Notes: generated from the sequence alone by a model not told the origin. Positions 1-8,041 are shown, counted from the stretch's first letter. The stretch: 64,000 nucleotides of DNA from an uncultured Oscillibacter sp. (GCA_910584995.1 CAJUDW010000009.1:1-64000); one strand, 5' to 3'. Translations and numbers: made by a program.

Positions 1-15
1 ATAAGCTCTTTTTTA

Positions 16-34
16 CCCCCGGCTTAGCCGGGGG
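16..34. repeat. Perfect GC-rich palindrome at window edge
   Basis: An 8-bp perfect inverted repeat (CCCCCGGC, loop TTA, GCCGGGGG) follows a T-run on the plus strand. There is no T-run on the 3' side in either orientation, so it is not a good intrinsic terminator. Hairpins of this look occur near the ends of IS200/IS605-type elements, but the sequence to the left is outside the window and this cannot be tested here. Confidence 0.4.
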
Positions 35-635
35 TTGCCTTTGGTACTACCAAAAACAAAAACACCGGGGAAACTGTAGTTTCCCCGGTGTTTTTGCTCA
101 AAATCGATATTTTTAAAACAGCTTTACAGATACCGCACAGTTCCTCCAGGGCGCGGCGGTCGGTGTGGAGCCGGGCGGGATGGGCCCCCTCCGCCGGATA
201 GCCCAGAGGGAGCAGGGCAATGGGACAGAGCCCCTCCATCTCCGGGAAGGCCTCCAGCAGCTTTTCCGGCTGGAACATGCCCACATACGTGGTACCCAGG
301 CCCAGATCCGCCGCCTGAAGCATCATTTGAGACACCGCTAGGGACGCGTCAATTTCGCCGTGATCCTTGCCGTCGGTCTCCCGCTTCCAAGAGACCTGGG
401 GATCATAGGCTACTGCCAGTATGACCGGCGGATGGAAATGTCTGCCCATACAGGCGTCGGCCTTCTCCAGAGCCTCCGGCGTTTGCAGGACGAAAATCCG
501 CTGGGGCTGGTAATTGTGGGCGGTAGGGGCGTTCCGGCCCGCTTCCAAGATCAGCGCCAGCTTCTCCGGCTCCACCGGGGCGCTGCTGAATTTACGGAGG
601 GAGTAGCGGGCAGTGGCAAGAGCGGAAAAATCCAT
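24..635 (-). CDS. Nitroreductase family protein, 3' frameshift
   Basis: FMN-dependent nitroreductase-like oxidoreductase of about 170 residues. The N-terminus carries the family pattern RYSLRKF near residues 10-16 and GRNAPTAHNYQP near 33-44. The C-terminal half has the GLGTTYVG motif expected near the flavin and dimer interface. The start is supported by AAAGGAGG eight bases before the ATG. The open frame runs to 203 residues, but after DRRALEEL it departs from the family. Reading -1 from about position 138 gives VRYL and a stop at 124-126, the usual ending of this family. A single missing G is therefore likely, either a real mutation or a base-call error. The extra residues run through the terminator. 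Substrate unknown. Confidence 0.8.
   Translation of the reverse strand: MDFSALATARYSLRKFSSAPVEPEKLALILEAGRNAPTAHNYQPQRIFVLQTPEALEKADACMGRHFHPPVILAVAYDPQVSWKRETDGKDHGEIDASLAVSQMMLQAADLGLGTTYVGMFQPEKLLEAFPEMEGLCPIALLPLGYPAEGAHPARLHTDRRALEELCGICKAVLKISILSKNTGETTVSPVFLFLVVPKATPG
61..97 (-). terminator. Intrinsic terminator of the nitroreductase gene
   Basis: The arms AACACCGGGGAAACT (61-75) and AGTTTCCCCGGTGTT (78-92) are fully complementary. On the minus strand the stem is followed by a T-rich run (complement of 49-60). The hairpin lies inside the nominal 3' extension of the nitroreductase reading frame, which supports the view that the extension is a frameshift artefact. Confidence 0.75.
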
Positions 636-891
636 GGGAATATCCTCCTTTTGGCACGTCCTCCGGGAAAATGTCCCCCCGGACGCGCTTGATGTATGGT
701 ATAGCCAGCAAAATTAAACATGTTAGTTGTCTGCCCGGCCATGCGCAAAACGCGCAACTGCCGTACAAACCGGCCGCGCTGCGGCCCCAGCGGAAAACGC
801 TGCTGAAAAGTACCTTTCAAGTTTGTTGACTATAAGAGGATTCTATCACATTCCGCCTTCCCGCGCAATGCAAACAGAGGAAACCCTTCCC

Positions 892-1413
892 TCATCTGCC
901 GAAAAACAGCCGCACTGCCAAAGCGGAGGCAGCAAATCCGGCAAGATCCGCCGTCAGCGCCGCCGGGATGGTGTGTCGGGTTTTATGAATGCCGGCCGCG
1001 CCGAAATAGACGGCGATAGTATAGAAGGTGGTCTCCGTGCTGCCCAGCATCACCGCCGCCACCCGGCCCACATAGCTGTCAGGGCCGTGGACGGCCATCA
1101 GATCCCCCGCCACGGCCAGCGCACCGCTGCCGGATACCGGCCGTACCAGCAGCAGCGGAGCGGTCTCCGGCGGGATGCCCAACAGCCCCAGCGCCGGAGC
1201 GCACAGGCCGGACAGCCACTCCATGGCCCCGGAGGCCCGGAACATGGAGACCGCCGTCAAAAGCCCCACCAAGGCCGGGATGATCCGCAGCAGGACCGCC
1301 AGCCCGTCCCCCGCCCCCCGGGTCAGGGCCGCGTACACATCCACACGCCGCCCCATACCCCAGACGGCCACGGCAGCCAGCAGCAGCGGCAGGACCAGAG
1401 AACTGAGATTCAT
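892..1413 (-). CDS. spmB: Spore maturation protein B
   Basis: SpmB is an integral membrane protein of the nucleoside-transporter-gate superfamily, needed for spore core dehydration and heat resistance. About 173 residues, several hydrophobic segments, and the conserved VRPVSGSGALAV and MLGSTETTFYT patterns of SpmB. The ATG at 1413 overlaps the spmA stop as ATGA and has GGGGGAGG six bases upstream. A GTG five codons earlier (1428) is also open but would overlap the ribosome site. It is paired with spmA on the same strand, as in Bacillus and Clostridium. The hydrophobic pattern and length are normal for the family. Confidence 0.92.
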   Translation of the reverse strand: MNLSSLVLPLLLAAVAVWGMGRRVDVYAALTRGAGDGLAVLLRIIPALVGLLTAVSMFRASGAMEWLSGLCAPALGLLGIPPETAPLLLVRPVSGSGALAVAGDLMAVHGPDSYVGRVAAVMLGSTETTFYTIAVYFGAAGIHKTRHTIPAALTADLAGFAASALAVRLFFGR

Positions 1414-1991
1414 GGCCGCCTCCCCCACCGGGCCAGGAGTTTGGCGGCGGCCAAACCTGCCGCCACGGATAATACAGAGGAAAGCCAGACCGCCGGCAGG
1501 ATATCAAAAGGCGTTTTGCACCCCATTGCCGTCCGGAGGGAAGCGATGGTCGCCGGCAACAGCTGGATAGAGGCGGTATTCAGCACGACCAGCACGCACA
1601 ACTCGTCGCTGGCGGTTCCGCCGCACCCTGCCGCCATCCGCCGGGCTGCCCGAATCCCCAGGGGCGTGGCCGCATTGCCCAGTCCCAGCAAATTGGCGGA
1701 GACATTGGCGGAGACCGCCGCCAGCGTTTCCCCATCCCGGCTGGCCTCCGGCAGCAGCCGCCGCAGCAGGGGCCGGAAGACCTTTGCCAGGGCCCCGGAT
1801 ATGCCGCAGGCGTCCATAACCTCCATCACCCCCGACCAGAGGCAGAGCACCCCCGCCATGGCAAGACCCAGTTCCACTGCGGATCCAGCCCCTTCCATAG
1901 CCGCGGAAGCCACGGCATCCAGGTTCCCGGTGGCAATTCCGAACACCAGGGACAGCGCCACCATCCCTGTCCACACCCAGGACATGGCCAT
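1410..1991 (-). CDS. spmA: Spore maturation protein A
   Basis: SpmA, partner of SpmB in spore cortex and core dehydration. It is a 193-residue polytopic membrane protein with the characteristic SANVSANLLGLGNAATPLG segment near residues 93-112, shared with the nucleoside-gate fold. It is the first gene of a two-gene minus-strand unit and is translationally coupled to spmB by an ATGA overlap. An AAAGGA lies about 11 bases before the ATG at 1991; a second ATG at codon 3 is possible. A sporulation sigma-E promoter would be expected, but the AT-rich upstream stretch (1992-2050) shows only a weak CATAAT-like element, so regulation is not resolved. Confidence 0.92.
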   Translation of the reverse strand: MAMSWVWTGMVALSLVFGIATGNLDAVASAAMEGAGSAVELGLAMAGVLCLWSGVMEVMDACGISGALAKVFRPLLRRLLPEASRDGETLAAVSANVSANLLGLGNAATPLGIRAARRMAAGCGGTASDELCVLVVLNTASIQLLPATIASLRTAMGCKTPFDILPAVWLSSVLSVAAGLAAAKLLARWGRRP

Positions 1992-2053
1992 TTTTTCATC
2001 GTTCCTTTCCTAGCAATAAATTATGAATTAAATTTTAAATCTCACAATTTTGA

Positions 2054-2081
2054 TTGACACAATACGACAGAATGTGATAAT
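2054..2081 (+). promoter_or_regulatory. Sigma-A promoter of the abrB-like gene
   Basis: TTGACA (2054-2059), 16-bp spacer, GATAAT (2076-2081) with an extended -10 TG two bases before. It lies about 50 bp upstream of the start at 2131, in an AT-rich stretch between divergent genes. Confidence 0.75.
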
Positions 2082-2130
2082 GTAATGCAATGGGGACAAG
2101 TAAAATAGAATAGAAAAGGAGAGACACACT

Positions 2131-2373
2131 GTGAAAGCAACAGGCATTGTCAGAAAGGTAGATGAATTAGGCAGAATTGTGCTTCCCATTGAAATGCGCC
2201 GGACTCTGGATATTGCAGAGAAGGACGCATTGGAAATCTATGTGGAAGGCTCGTCCGTCATTCTGAAAAAATACAAGCCCAGCTGTATTTTTTGCGATGG
2301 CACCAAGGATATCACGGTTTTCAAAGGAAAGAACGTGTGTCCCAAATGCCTGAAGGAACTGAAGACTCTGTAA
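2131..2373 (+). CDS. AbrB/SpoVT-type transition regulator with zinc ribbon
   Basis: 80-residue DNA-binding regulator. Residues 1-47 form a swapped-hairpin AbrB domain (KVDELGRIVLPIEMRRTLDI is the diagnostic core). Residues 52-73 carry two CxxC pairs (C52/C55 and C70/C73) consistent with a small zinc ribbon, a C-terminal variant common in Clostridia. Proteins of this type repress stationary-phase and sporulation genes during growth. GGAGAG precedes the ATG and a strong sigma-A promoter lies upstream. It is divergent from spmAB; whether it regulates that pair is only a guess from position. The specific target set is unknown. Confidence 0.9.
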   Translation: MKATGIVRKVDELGRIVLPIEMRRTLDIAEKDALEIYVEGSSVILKKYKPSCIFCDGTKDITVFKGKNVCPKCLKELKTL

Positions 2374-2544
2374 AGTACGTATCTACCGCGAACGTTAAAG
2401 AAACGTTCCGTTTCGCATGATCTGCCAGCGGGACGGAAGAGCAGCATGCATAGGGAACGCCGTGTAACGCCGGAGCGCTGCACGGCCATTTTTTTGCCTT
2501 TTTGCGTTGGGAGGAACCGGAGATAAGGGCATCAGGCCAAAAAA

Positions 2545-2577
2545 GAAAGGCCCGGGATTTTATCCCGGGCCTTTCCT
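2545..2577 (-). terminator. Terminator of rpsB-tsf
   Basis: Stem GAAAGGCCCGGGAT / ATCCCGGGCCTTTC. On the minus strand it is followed by a TTTCTTTTTT run. It lies about 10 bases after the tsf stop. Confidence 0.85.
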
Positions 2578-2585
2578 GATTTCCA

Positions 2586-3503
2586 TTATCCCTTTACCAG
2601 GGAAGCGATCTCATCGGCAAAGTTCTCCTGCCTCTTCTCAATGCCCTCGCCCTTCTCAAAGCGGATAGCATTCTTGAAGGTAATGGTGCCGCCCAGGGCC
2701 TTGGCGGCGGAAGCCAGATACTTTTCCACCGTCTGCTCGCCGTCTTTCACAAAATCCTGCTGCAGAAGGCAGTTCTCCGCATAGAACTTGTTCAGCTTGC
2801 CCAAGACAATCTTTTCCCGGACCTGCTCCGGCTTAGAGGCCATTTTGGGATCATTGGCCATCTGGGCCAGCATGATCTTCTTCTCCTCCTCCAGCACCTC
2901 CTGGGTTACCTGGGACTTATCCCAGAAACGGGGGTTCAGCGCGGCAATCTGCATGGCCACATCCTTTCCAGCCTCTTCCACCTTCTCGGCGGGGAGATCA
3001 GTCTCCAGGTTCACCAGCACGCCGATCTTGCCGCCGGCATGGACATAGGACACGGACACGCCGCCCTCAAAGCGGGCAAAGCGCCGGACCTTGATGTTCT
3101 CGCCGATAACCAGGACCATCTCCTGCTGCTGCTGGGTAACGGTGAGGTCAGTGCCCACATACTTGCACTCCATCAGGGCGTCCAGATCCGCCGGGGCCTC
3201 CTTGGCCACGGTGGCAGACACGCCCTTGACGAATTCCACAAACTTCTCGTTCTTTCCCACGAAGTCGGTCTCGGCGTTGACTTCCACCACAACGCCCACG
3301 CCGCCGATAACCGTGGCGTAAGCCATGCCCTCGGCAGCTACGCGTCCGGCCTTCTTGGCGGAGGCGGCCATGCCCTTTTCCCGGAGCCACTCAACGGCCT
3401 TGTCCATGTCGCCGTCAGAGGCGGCCAGGGCCTTCTTGCAGTCCATCATACCTACGCCGGTCATTTCCCGCAGGTTCTTTACGTCAGCAGCTGTAAAAGC
3501 CAT
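2586..3503 (-). CDS. tsf: Translation elongation factor Ts
   Basis: EF-Ts recycles EF-Tu by exchanging GDP for GTP during protein synthesis in the cytoplasm. 305 residues, normal for Firmicutes. The N-terminal UBA-like domain (residues 1-50, with LREMTGVGMMDCKKAL) is followed by the core containing TDFVGKN at 79-85, the EF-Tu contact motif. Downstream of rpsB on the same strand with a short gap (3504-3545), the near-universal arrangement, and followed by a strong terminator. Confidence 0.97.
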   Translation of the reverse strand: MAFTAADVKNLREMTGVGMMDCKKALAASDGDMDKAVEWLREKGMAASAKKAGRVAAEGMAYATVIGGVGVVVEVNAETDFVGKNEKFVEFVKGVSATVAKEAPADLDALMECKYVGTDLTVTQQQQEMVLVIGENIKVRRFARFEGGVSVSYVHAGGKIGVLVNLETDLPAEKVEEAGKDVAMQIAALNPRFWDKSQVTQEVLEEEKKIMLAQMANDPKMASKPEQVREKIVLGKLNKFYAENCLLQQDFVKDGEQTVEKYLASAAKALGGTITFKNAIRFEKGEGIEKRQENFADEIASLVKG

Positions 3504-3545
3504 TTTTCAATTCCTCCAAAATCTATATGATGCGCAAGAGCGCGG

Positions 3546-4286
3546 TTATTCCGCCTCGGCCTCCGCCTTTTCGGCGGCTCCCTCGGCGGTCTGCTCGCCC
3601 TGGCGGCCCTCCAGCACAGCGTTGGCCATGATGGAGGAGATCAGCTTGATGGCCCGGATGGCGTCGTCATTGCCGGGGATCACATAGTCGATCTCGTCGG
3701 GATCGCAGTTGGTATCGGCGATCGCCACCACGGGGATGCCCAGCTTGTGGGCCTCGGCAATGGCGTTGCGCTCCTTGCGGGTATCCACGATAAACAGGGC
3801 GCCGGGCAGCTTCTTCATATCCTTCACGCCGCCCAGATACTTCTCCAGCTTCTCAATCTCGCCCAGGTGCTTCATGACTTCCTTCTTGGGCAGCATATCG
3901 AAGGTGCCGTCCTCCTGCATGGTCTTCAGCTGGTTCAGCCGGTCCACGCGGGTGCGCATGGTCTTGAAGTTGGTCATCATACCGCCCAGCCAGCGGGCGT
4001 TGACGAAGTACTGGCCGCAGCGGACAGCCTCTTCCCGGATAGCCTCCTGGGCCTGCTTCTTGGTGCCCACGAACAGCAGGGACTGGCCGCTCTCGGAGAG
4101 TTCTTTCACGAAATTGTAGGCCTCCTCCAGCTTGCGGACGGTCTTCTGGAGATCCACGATATAAATGCCGTTGCGCTCCGTGTAGATATAGGGGGCCATT
4201 TTGGGGTTCCACCGGCGGGTCTGGTGACCAAAGTGGACGCCCGCCTCCAGCAGGGCTTTCATGGATACGACGCTAGAATTTGCCAT
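3546..4286 (-). CDS. rpsB: 30S ribosomal protein S2
   Basis: Small-subunit ribosomal protein uS2, 246 residues. The signature segments LLEAGVHFGHQTRRWNPKM (residues 12-30) and ARWLGGMMTNFKT are intact, as is the PDEIDYVIPGNDDAIRAI segment. The last 20 residues form an acidic Glu/Ala tail. First gene of rpsB-tsf, with a sigma-A promoter at 4396-4424 and a leader of about 100 nt. That leader could host feedback control as in other bacteria, but no specific S2-leader fold was established by eye. Confidence 0.97.
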   Translation of the reverse strand: MANSSVVSMKALLEAGVHFGHQTRRWNPKMAPYIYTERNGIYIVDLQKTVRKLEEAYNFVKELSESGQSLLFVGTKKQAQEAIREEAVRCGQYFVNARWLGGMMTNFKTMRTRVDRLNQLKTMQEDGTFDMLPKKEVMKHLGEIEKLEKYLGGVKDMKKLPGALFIVDTRKERNAIAEAHKLGIPVVAIADTNCDPDEIDYVIPGNDDAIRAIKLISSIMANAVLEGRQGEQTAEGAAEKAEAEAE

Positions 4287-4395
4287 AATGTTGTTTCCTC
4301 CGTTTAAAATTTAGTTTGACCTCCGGCGGTTTCATCCTCATCTGCCAACCCTTTGGCACAGACAGAAAGTCAACCCACCGTGCGGAATCCGTAAT

Positions 4396-4424
4396 ATAAT
4401 ACCACAGGGAAATCCAGGATGCAA
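4396..4424 (-). promoter_or_regulatory. Sigma-A promoter of rpsB-tsf
   Basis: On the minus strand TTGCAT, 17-bp spacer, TATTAT with an extended-10 TGG. It is placed about 103 nt upstream of the rpsB ATG. Confidence 0.75.
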
Positions 4425-4474
4425 GAGTTTTTTCCAAAAAAACGCTCTTCTCTGCCGCCTGCCTTGCCTCCGGG

Positions 4475-4759
4475 CTAGAATTTCCGCTGCCGCTGCCGCT
4501 CCTGGGCGGGGTTCCGCCGCTGGAAGGGCTTGTCAATTAAGATAATGTCGTCCCCAATCCGCTGGATGCAGTCCCAGGGGATATAAAACTCCTCCCCCCT
4601 GCCAAACAGCCCGAAAAATTTGGCGGGGCCGTTTACCACAATGGCTATGACCTGACCCTCCGGTATCCGCACATCCACATCGGCAACAAACCCCAGGCGG
4701 CAGCCGTCGCAGATATTGATGACTTCCTTCCGCCGCAGGCCGCGAAATCTGCATTGCAT
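4475..4759 (-). CDS. YlmC/YmxH family PRC-barrel sporulation protein
   Basis: 94-residue PRC-barrel-like protein of the YlmC/YmxH group, repeatedly found next to sporulation sigma genes in Firmicutes. The pattern LRRKEVINICDGCRLGFVAD near the N-terminus and IPWDCIQRIGDDIILID near the end are typical. The ATG at 4759 is preceded by GAGGTGAG at good spacing; a longer in-frame extension to 4813 has no ribosome site. It is divergent from sigG. The biochemical role is not known; a structural or regulatory function in spore formation is inferred from family and neighbour. Confidence 0.85.
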   Translation of the reverse strand: MQCRFRGLRRKEVINICDGCRLGFVADVDVRIPEGQVIAIVVNGPAKFFGLFGRGEEFYIPWDCIQRIGDDIILIDKPFQRRNPAQERQRQRKF

Positions 4760-4832
4760 CGCTCTCACCTCACAGGGAGCATATGCGGCAGGCGGACTGT
4801 CCCATGCGGCCACAAAGCGACAAAACCTTCCA

Positions 4833-4862
4833 GTATAGGAAAAATCCCAGGGGGCAATACTG
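4833..4862 (+). promoter_or_regulatory. Sigma-F/sigma-G type promoter of sigG
   Basis: GTATA (4833-4837), 15-bp spacer, GGCAATACTG (4853-4862). This fits the forespore consensus GYATA-N15/16-GGnnAnAnTr at every fixed position. It lies 38 bp before the sigG ATG, where sigma-F-driven and later sigma-G autoregulated transcription would be expected. Confidence 0.8.
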
Positions 4863-4899
4863 TTCCCAGACGTTTTTGGCAGTGAGGGGGGCGGCTTTG

Positions 4900-5673
4900 A
4901 TGCAGGGAAAAGTCGAGATTGCGGGAGTCAACACCGCCAAATTAAAGGTTTTGAAGGGTGAGGAGACCATGGAACTCCTCCGCAGGACCAAGGAGGGGGA
5001 TCAGGAGGCCCGCAGGCAGCTGATTGAGGGGAACCTCCGGCTGGTGCTGTCCGTTATCCAGCGGTTCTCCGGACGGGGTGAGAACGCCGACGACCTCTTC
5101 CAGGTGGGCTGTGTGGGCCTGATCAAGGCCATAGATAATTTTGACGTAAATCAGCAGGTAAAGTTTTCCACTTACGGCGTGCCTATGATCATCGGTGAGA
5201 TCCGCCGGTATCTCCGGGACAACAGCGCCATCCGGGTCTCCCGGTCCATGCGGGATACCGCCTACCGGGTCCTCCAGGTGCGGGAGCGCCTCATCGCCCA
5301 GACCCAGCGGGAGCCCACCGTGGAGCAGATTGCAAAGGAATTGGACATCCCCCGGGAAGAGGTGGTGTTTGCCATGGACGCCATTGTGGATCCGGTGTCC
5401 CTTTACGATCCGGTCTACTCTGACAACGGCGGCGACGCCATCTGCGTCATGGATCAGATTGGCGACACGAAAAACACGGACGAGAACTGGACAGACCGCA
5501 TCGCCCTGAAAGATGCCCTGGAGCGGCTGGACGAGCGGGAGCGGCGCATTCTCTCCCTCCGGTTCTACGAGGGGAAGACCCAGATGGAGGTCTCCGCCGA
5601 GGTGGGGATCTCCCAGGCCCAGGTATCCCGGCTGGAGAAGGGCGCCATCAACACCATCAAAAAGAATATATGA
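4900..5673 (+). CDS. sigG: RNA polymerase sporulation sigma factor sigma-G
   Basis: Late forespore sigma factor, 257 residues. The N-terminus KVEIAGVNTAKL corresponds to the gin/SpoIIAB contact region of sigma-G. Region 2 has the signature DDLFQVGCVGLIKAIDNFD and KFSTYGVPMIIGEIRR; region 4 has the HTH SAEVGISQAQVSRLEK. These closely follow Bacillus subtilis SpoIIIG rather than sigma-F or sigma-B. The ATG at 4900 is chosen for the family N-terminus and the GAGGGGG upstream. The gene stands alone, not next to sigE/spoIIGA, and has its own forespore-type promoter. Confidence 0.93.
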   Translation: MQGKVEIAGVNTAKLKVLKGEETMELLRRTKEGDQEARRQLIEGNLRLVLSVIQRFSGRGENADDLFQVGCVGLIKAIDNFDVNQQVKFSTYGVPMIIGEIRRYLRDNSAIRVSRSMRDTAYRVLQVRERLIAQTQREPTVEQIAKELDIPREEVVFAMDAIVDPVSLYDPVYSDNGGDAICVMDQIGDTKNTDENWTDRIALKDALERLDERERRILSLRFYEGKTQMEVSAEVGISQAQVSRLEKGAINTIKKNI

Positions 5674-5676
5674 TGC

Positions 5677-5700
5677 AAGGCCCGCCATTTGGCGGGCCTT
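5677..5700 (+). terminator. Hairpin after sigG
   Basis: Perfect 10-bp stem AAGGCCCGCC / GGCGGGCCTT with an ATTT loop, 4 bases after the sigG stop. No T-run follows, so it may act as a weak terminator or a 3'-end stabiliser. Confidence 0.5.
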
Positions 5701-5757
5701 GGCCGTATCAAAACAGATATCTCGCATGTTGTTTCACAGGCTGAACCACAGAATGAT

Positions 5758-5786
5758 TTGACCTTTTTCCGGAAAGGGTATACAAT
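5758..5786 (+). promoter_or_regulatory. Sigma-A promoter of the thioesterase gene
   Basis: TTGACC (5758-5763), 17-bp spacer, TACAAT (5781-5786); 35 bp upstream of the start at 5821. Confidence 0.7.
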
Positions 5787-5820
5787 CTTCCCAAACCTGA
5801 TTACCGGGAGGGATGCTTCC

Positions 5821-6246
5821 ATGAATGAACCGCCTGTGGACTATAAAAGGCTCATAGAGATACGGAACGCCAGGAACAATTTCACCAAAAAGCTGGGCAT
5901 CCGGCTGGAGGCCCTGTCTGCCGGGTATGCCAGGGCAGTGAAAATCGTAGAGGAGGACGATTTAAACCCCTTGGGCAGGACCCACGGCGGCGTCTATTTC
6001 ACCATGGCCGACAACGCCGCCGGATCTGCCATGTCCGCCCGGGGCTATATGGCCGTAACCCTGAACGCCTCCTACAGCTTTTTCCGCAGCGCCTCTGTGG
6101 GAGAACAGCTCATCGCCGAGGCGTCGGAAGTGAAAACAGGTAAGACCATCTGTGTCTACGATGTGCGGGTCACAAACCAGGACGGGGATCTGCTGGGGAC
6201 CGGGACCTTTACCTTCTTCCAGCTGGAGCAGAAGCTGGAGTTTTGA
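5821..6246 (+). CDS. PaaI family hotdog thioesterase
   Basis: 141-residue hotdog-fold acyl-CoA thioesterase. The PaaI-type active-site pattern is visible: NPLGRTHGGVYFTMADNAAG around residues 49-68, with the HGG and the acidic residue on the following helix. It probably hydrolyses an aromatic or medium-chain acyl-CoA; the substrate cannot be read from sequence. The ATG at 5821 follows GGGAGG at normal spacing and has its own promoter, so it is monocistronic, bounded by the sigG hairpin and a bidirectional terminator. Confidence 0.85.
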   Translation: MNEPPVDYKRLIEIRNARNNFTKKLGIRLEALSAGYARAVKIVEEDDLNPLGRTHGGVYFTMADNAAGSAMSARGYMAVTLNASYSFFRSASVGEQLIAEASEVKTGKTICVYDVRVTNQDGDLLGTGTFTFFQLEQKLEF

Positions 6247-6270
6247 TAACTGGATTTCTGATGGATCGGC

Positions 6271-6317
6271 AAAAGGATTCCCCCGGGAGGCATGCCTCCC
6301 GGGGGAATCCTTTTTTT
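6271..6317. terminator. Bidirectional terminator between thioesterase and glnS
   Basis: Perfect 20-bp inverted repeat (arms 6271-6290 and 6295-6314, 4-base CATG centre). It has A-runs on the left and a T-run on the right, so it can stop convergent transcription from both sides. Confidence 0.9.
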
Positions 6318-6349
6318 ACAGGAACCGCATCAGTATTCCTGACATATCC

Positions 6350-8041
6350 TTATTTCTTAAAGCTGTCCTTCAGGGAGACGCTCCGGTTGAACACCAGGTG
6401 ATCCGGGCGGCTTTCCTTGCTGTCGGCGCAGAAATAGCCCAGGCGCATAAACTGGAACCGGCCGCTGGGGGCCGCAGAGGCCAGGCCCGCCTCCAGCTTG
6501 CAGCCGGTGAGGATTTCCAGGGAGTTGGGGTTCAGGCAGTCGATGAAATCCTTGTCCGCCGCATCCGGGGCCTCGTCGGAGAAGAGGTTGTCGTACAGGC
6601 GCACCTCCGCCTCCACGGCGGTGGCGGCGTCCACCCAGTGGAGGGTGGCCCCCTTCACCTTCCGGCCGTCCGCCGGATCACCTCCCCTGCTGTCCGGGTC
6701 ATATTCACAGAGGATTTCCGTCACATTCCCCGCCTCGTCCTTCACGCAGCCGGTGCAGGTAACAAGATAGGCCCCTTTGAGACGGCACTCCGGCCCGCCG
6801 GGATACAGCCGTTTATACTTGGGAATAGGCGTTTCCATAAAATCGTCCGCCTCTACCCACAGCTGCCGGGAGAAGGACACCTCCCGGGTCCCGGCCTCCG
6901 GATCCACGGGATTATTTTCCACTGTCACGGTTTCGGCCTTTCCCTGGGGGTAGTTGGTGATGGTCAGCTTTACCGGCCGCAGGACAGCCATGACCCGCTG
7001 GGCGGACTCATTCAAATCCTCCCGCAGGCAGTGTTCCAAAAACCCGTATTCCACCGTGCTGGCAGCCTTGGCCACACCGATGCGCTCACAGAAGTTCCGG
7101 ATGGACCGGGGAGTATAGCCCCGGCGGCGGAGGCCGCAGAGGGTGGGCATCCTGGGATCATCCCAGCCGGAAACCCGGCCCTCCTCCACCAGGCGGCGGA
7201 GTTTCCGCTTGCTCATCACCGTGTGATCGATGCCCAGGCGGGCAAACTCGATCTGCCGGGGCTTTGCCGGCAGGTCACAGTGCTCCACCACCCAGTTGTA
7301 CAGGGGCCGGTGGGCCTCAAATTCCAGGGAACAGAGGCTGTGGGTGATGCCCTCCAGGGCATCCTGGATGGGGTGGGCGAAGTCGTACATGGGATAGATG
7401 CACCACTTGTCCCCATAGCGGTGGTGGGGCATATGGTTGATGCGGTAAATCACCGGATCCCGCATATTGAAGTTGCCGCTGGCCAGATCGATCTTTGCCC
7501 GGAGGGTCATGGCCCCGTCGGGGAACTCCCCTGCCCGCATCCGGCGGAACAGATCCAGGCTCTCTTCAATGGGGCGGTCCCGCCAGGGGCTGCGGGCCGG
7601 GACGCCCACGCCGCCCCGGTACTCCTTGAATTCCTCCGGCGTCAGCTGGCAGACGTAGGCCAGGCCCTTTTGGATGAGGCCCTCCGCCTGGCGGTAGTCC
7701 TCCTCAAAATAATCGGAGCCGTAAAAAAACCGGTCTCCCCAGTCAAACCCCAGCCAATGGATATCCTCCTTGATGGCCTCCACAAACTCTTCGTCCTCTT
7801 TGGTGGGGTTGGTGTCGTCCATCCGGAGATTGCAGAGGCCGCCATACTTTTCGGCCGTGCCGAAATCGATGGTCAGGGCCTTGCAGTGGCCAATATGCAG
7901 GTATCCGTTGGGTTCCGGGGGGAAACGGGTATGGACGGCCATACCGGCAAACTGCCCGCCGGGGGCAATGTCCTCTTCAATAAAGGCGTGGATAAAATTA
8001 CGGCCCTCCGCCGGTTCCATGGCCTCGACAATCTCTTTCAT
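6350..8041 (-). CDS. glnS: Glutamine--tRNA ligase
   Basis: Class I aminoacyl-tRNA synthetase charging tRNA-Gln. 563 residues with the HIGH-type motif PPEPNGYLHIGH at 41-52, the DTNP tRNA-selectivity region (MDDTNPTKEDEEF), a KMSKS variant VMSKRK near residue 275, and a two-part anticodon-binding beta-barrel C-terminal domain. Most Firmicutes lack GlnRS and use GluRS plus GatCAB; GlnRS in this group of Clostridia is usually regarded as an acquired gene. Monocistronic with a strong promoter and terminator. Base composition does not stand out from its neighbours. Confidence 0.95.
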   Translation of the reverse strand: MKEIVEAMEPAEGRNFIHAFIEEDIAPGGQFAGMAVHTRFPPEPNGYLHIGHCKALTIDFGTAEKYGGLCNLRMDDTNPTKEDEEFVEAIKEDIHWLGFDWGDRFFYGSDYFEEDYRQAEGLIQKGLAYVCQLTPEEFKEYRGGVGVPARSPWRDRPIEESLDLFRRMRAGEFPDGAMTLRAKIDLASGNFNMRDPVIYRINHMPHHRYGDKWCIYPMYDFAHPIQDALEGITHSLCSLEFEAHRPLYNWVVEHCDLPAKPRQIEFARLGIDHTVMSKRKLRRLVEEGRVSGWDDPRMPTLCGLRRRGYTPRSIRNFCERIGVAKAASTVEYGFLEHCLREDLNESAQRVMAVLRPVKLTITNYPQGKAETVTVENNPVDPEAGTREVSFSRQLWVEADDFMETPIPKYKRLYPGGPECRLKGAYLVTCTGCVKDEAGNVTEILCEYDPDSRGGDPADGRKVKGATLHWVDAATAVEAEVRLYDNLFSDEAPDAADKDFIDCLNPNSLEILTGCKLEAGLASAAPSGRFQFMRLGYFCADSKESRPDHLVFNRSVSLKDSFKK

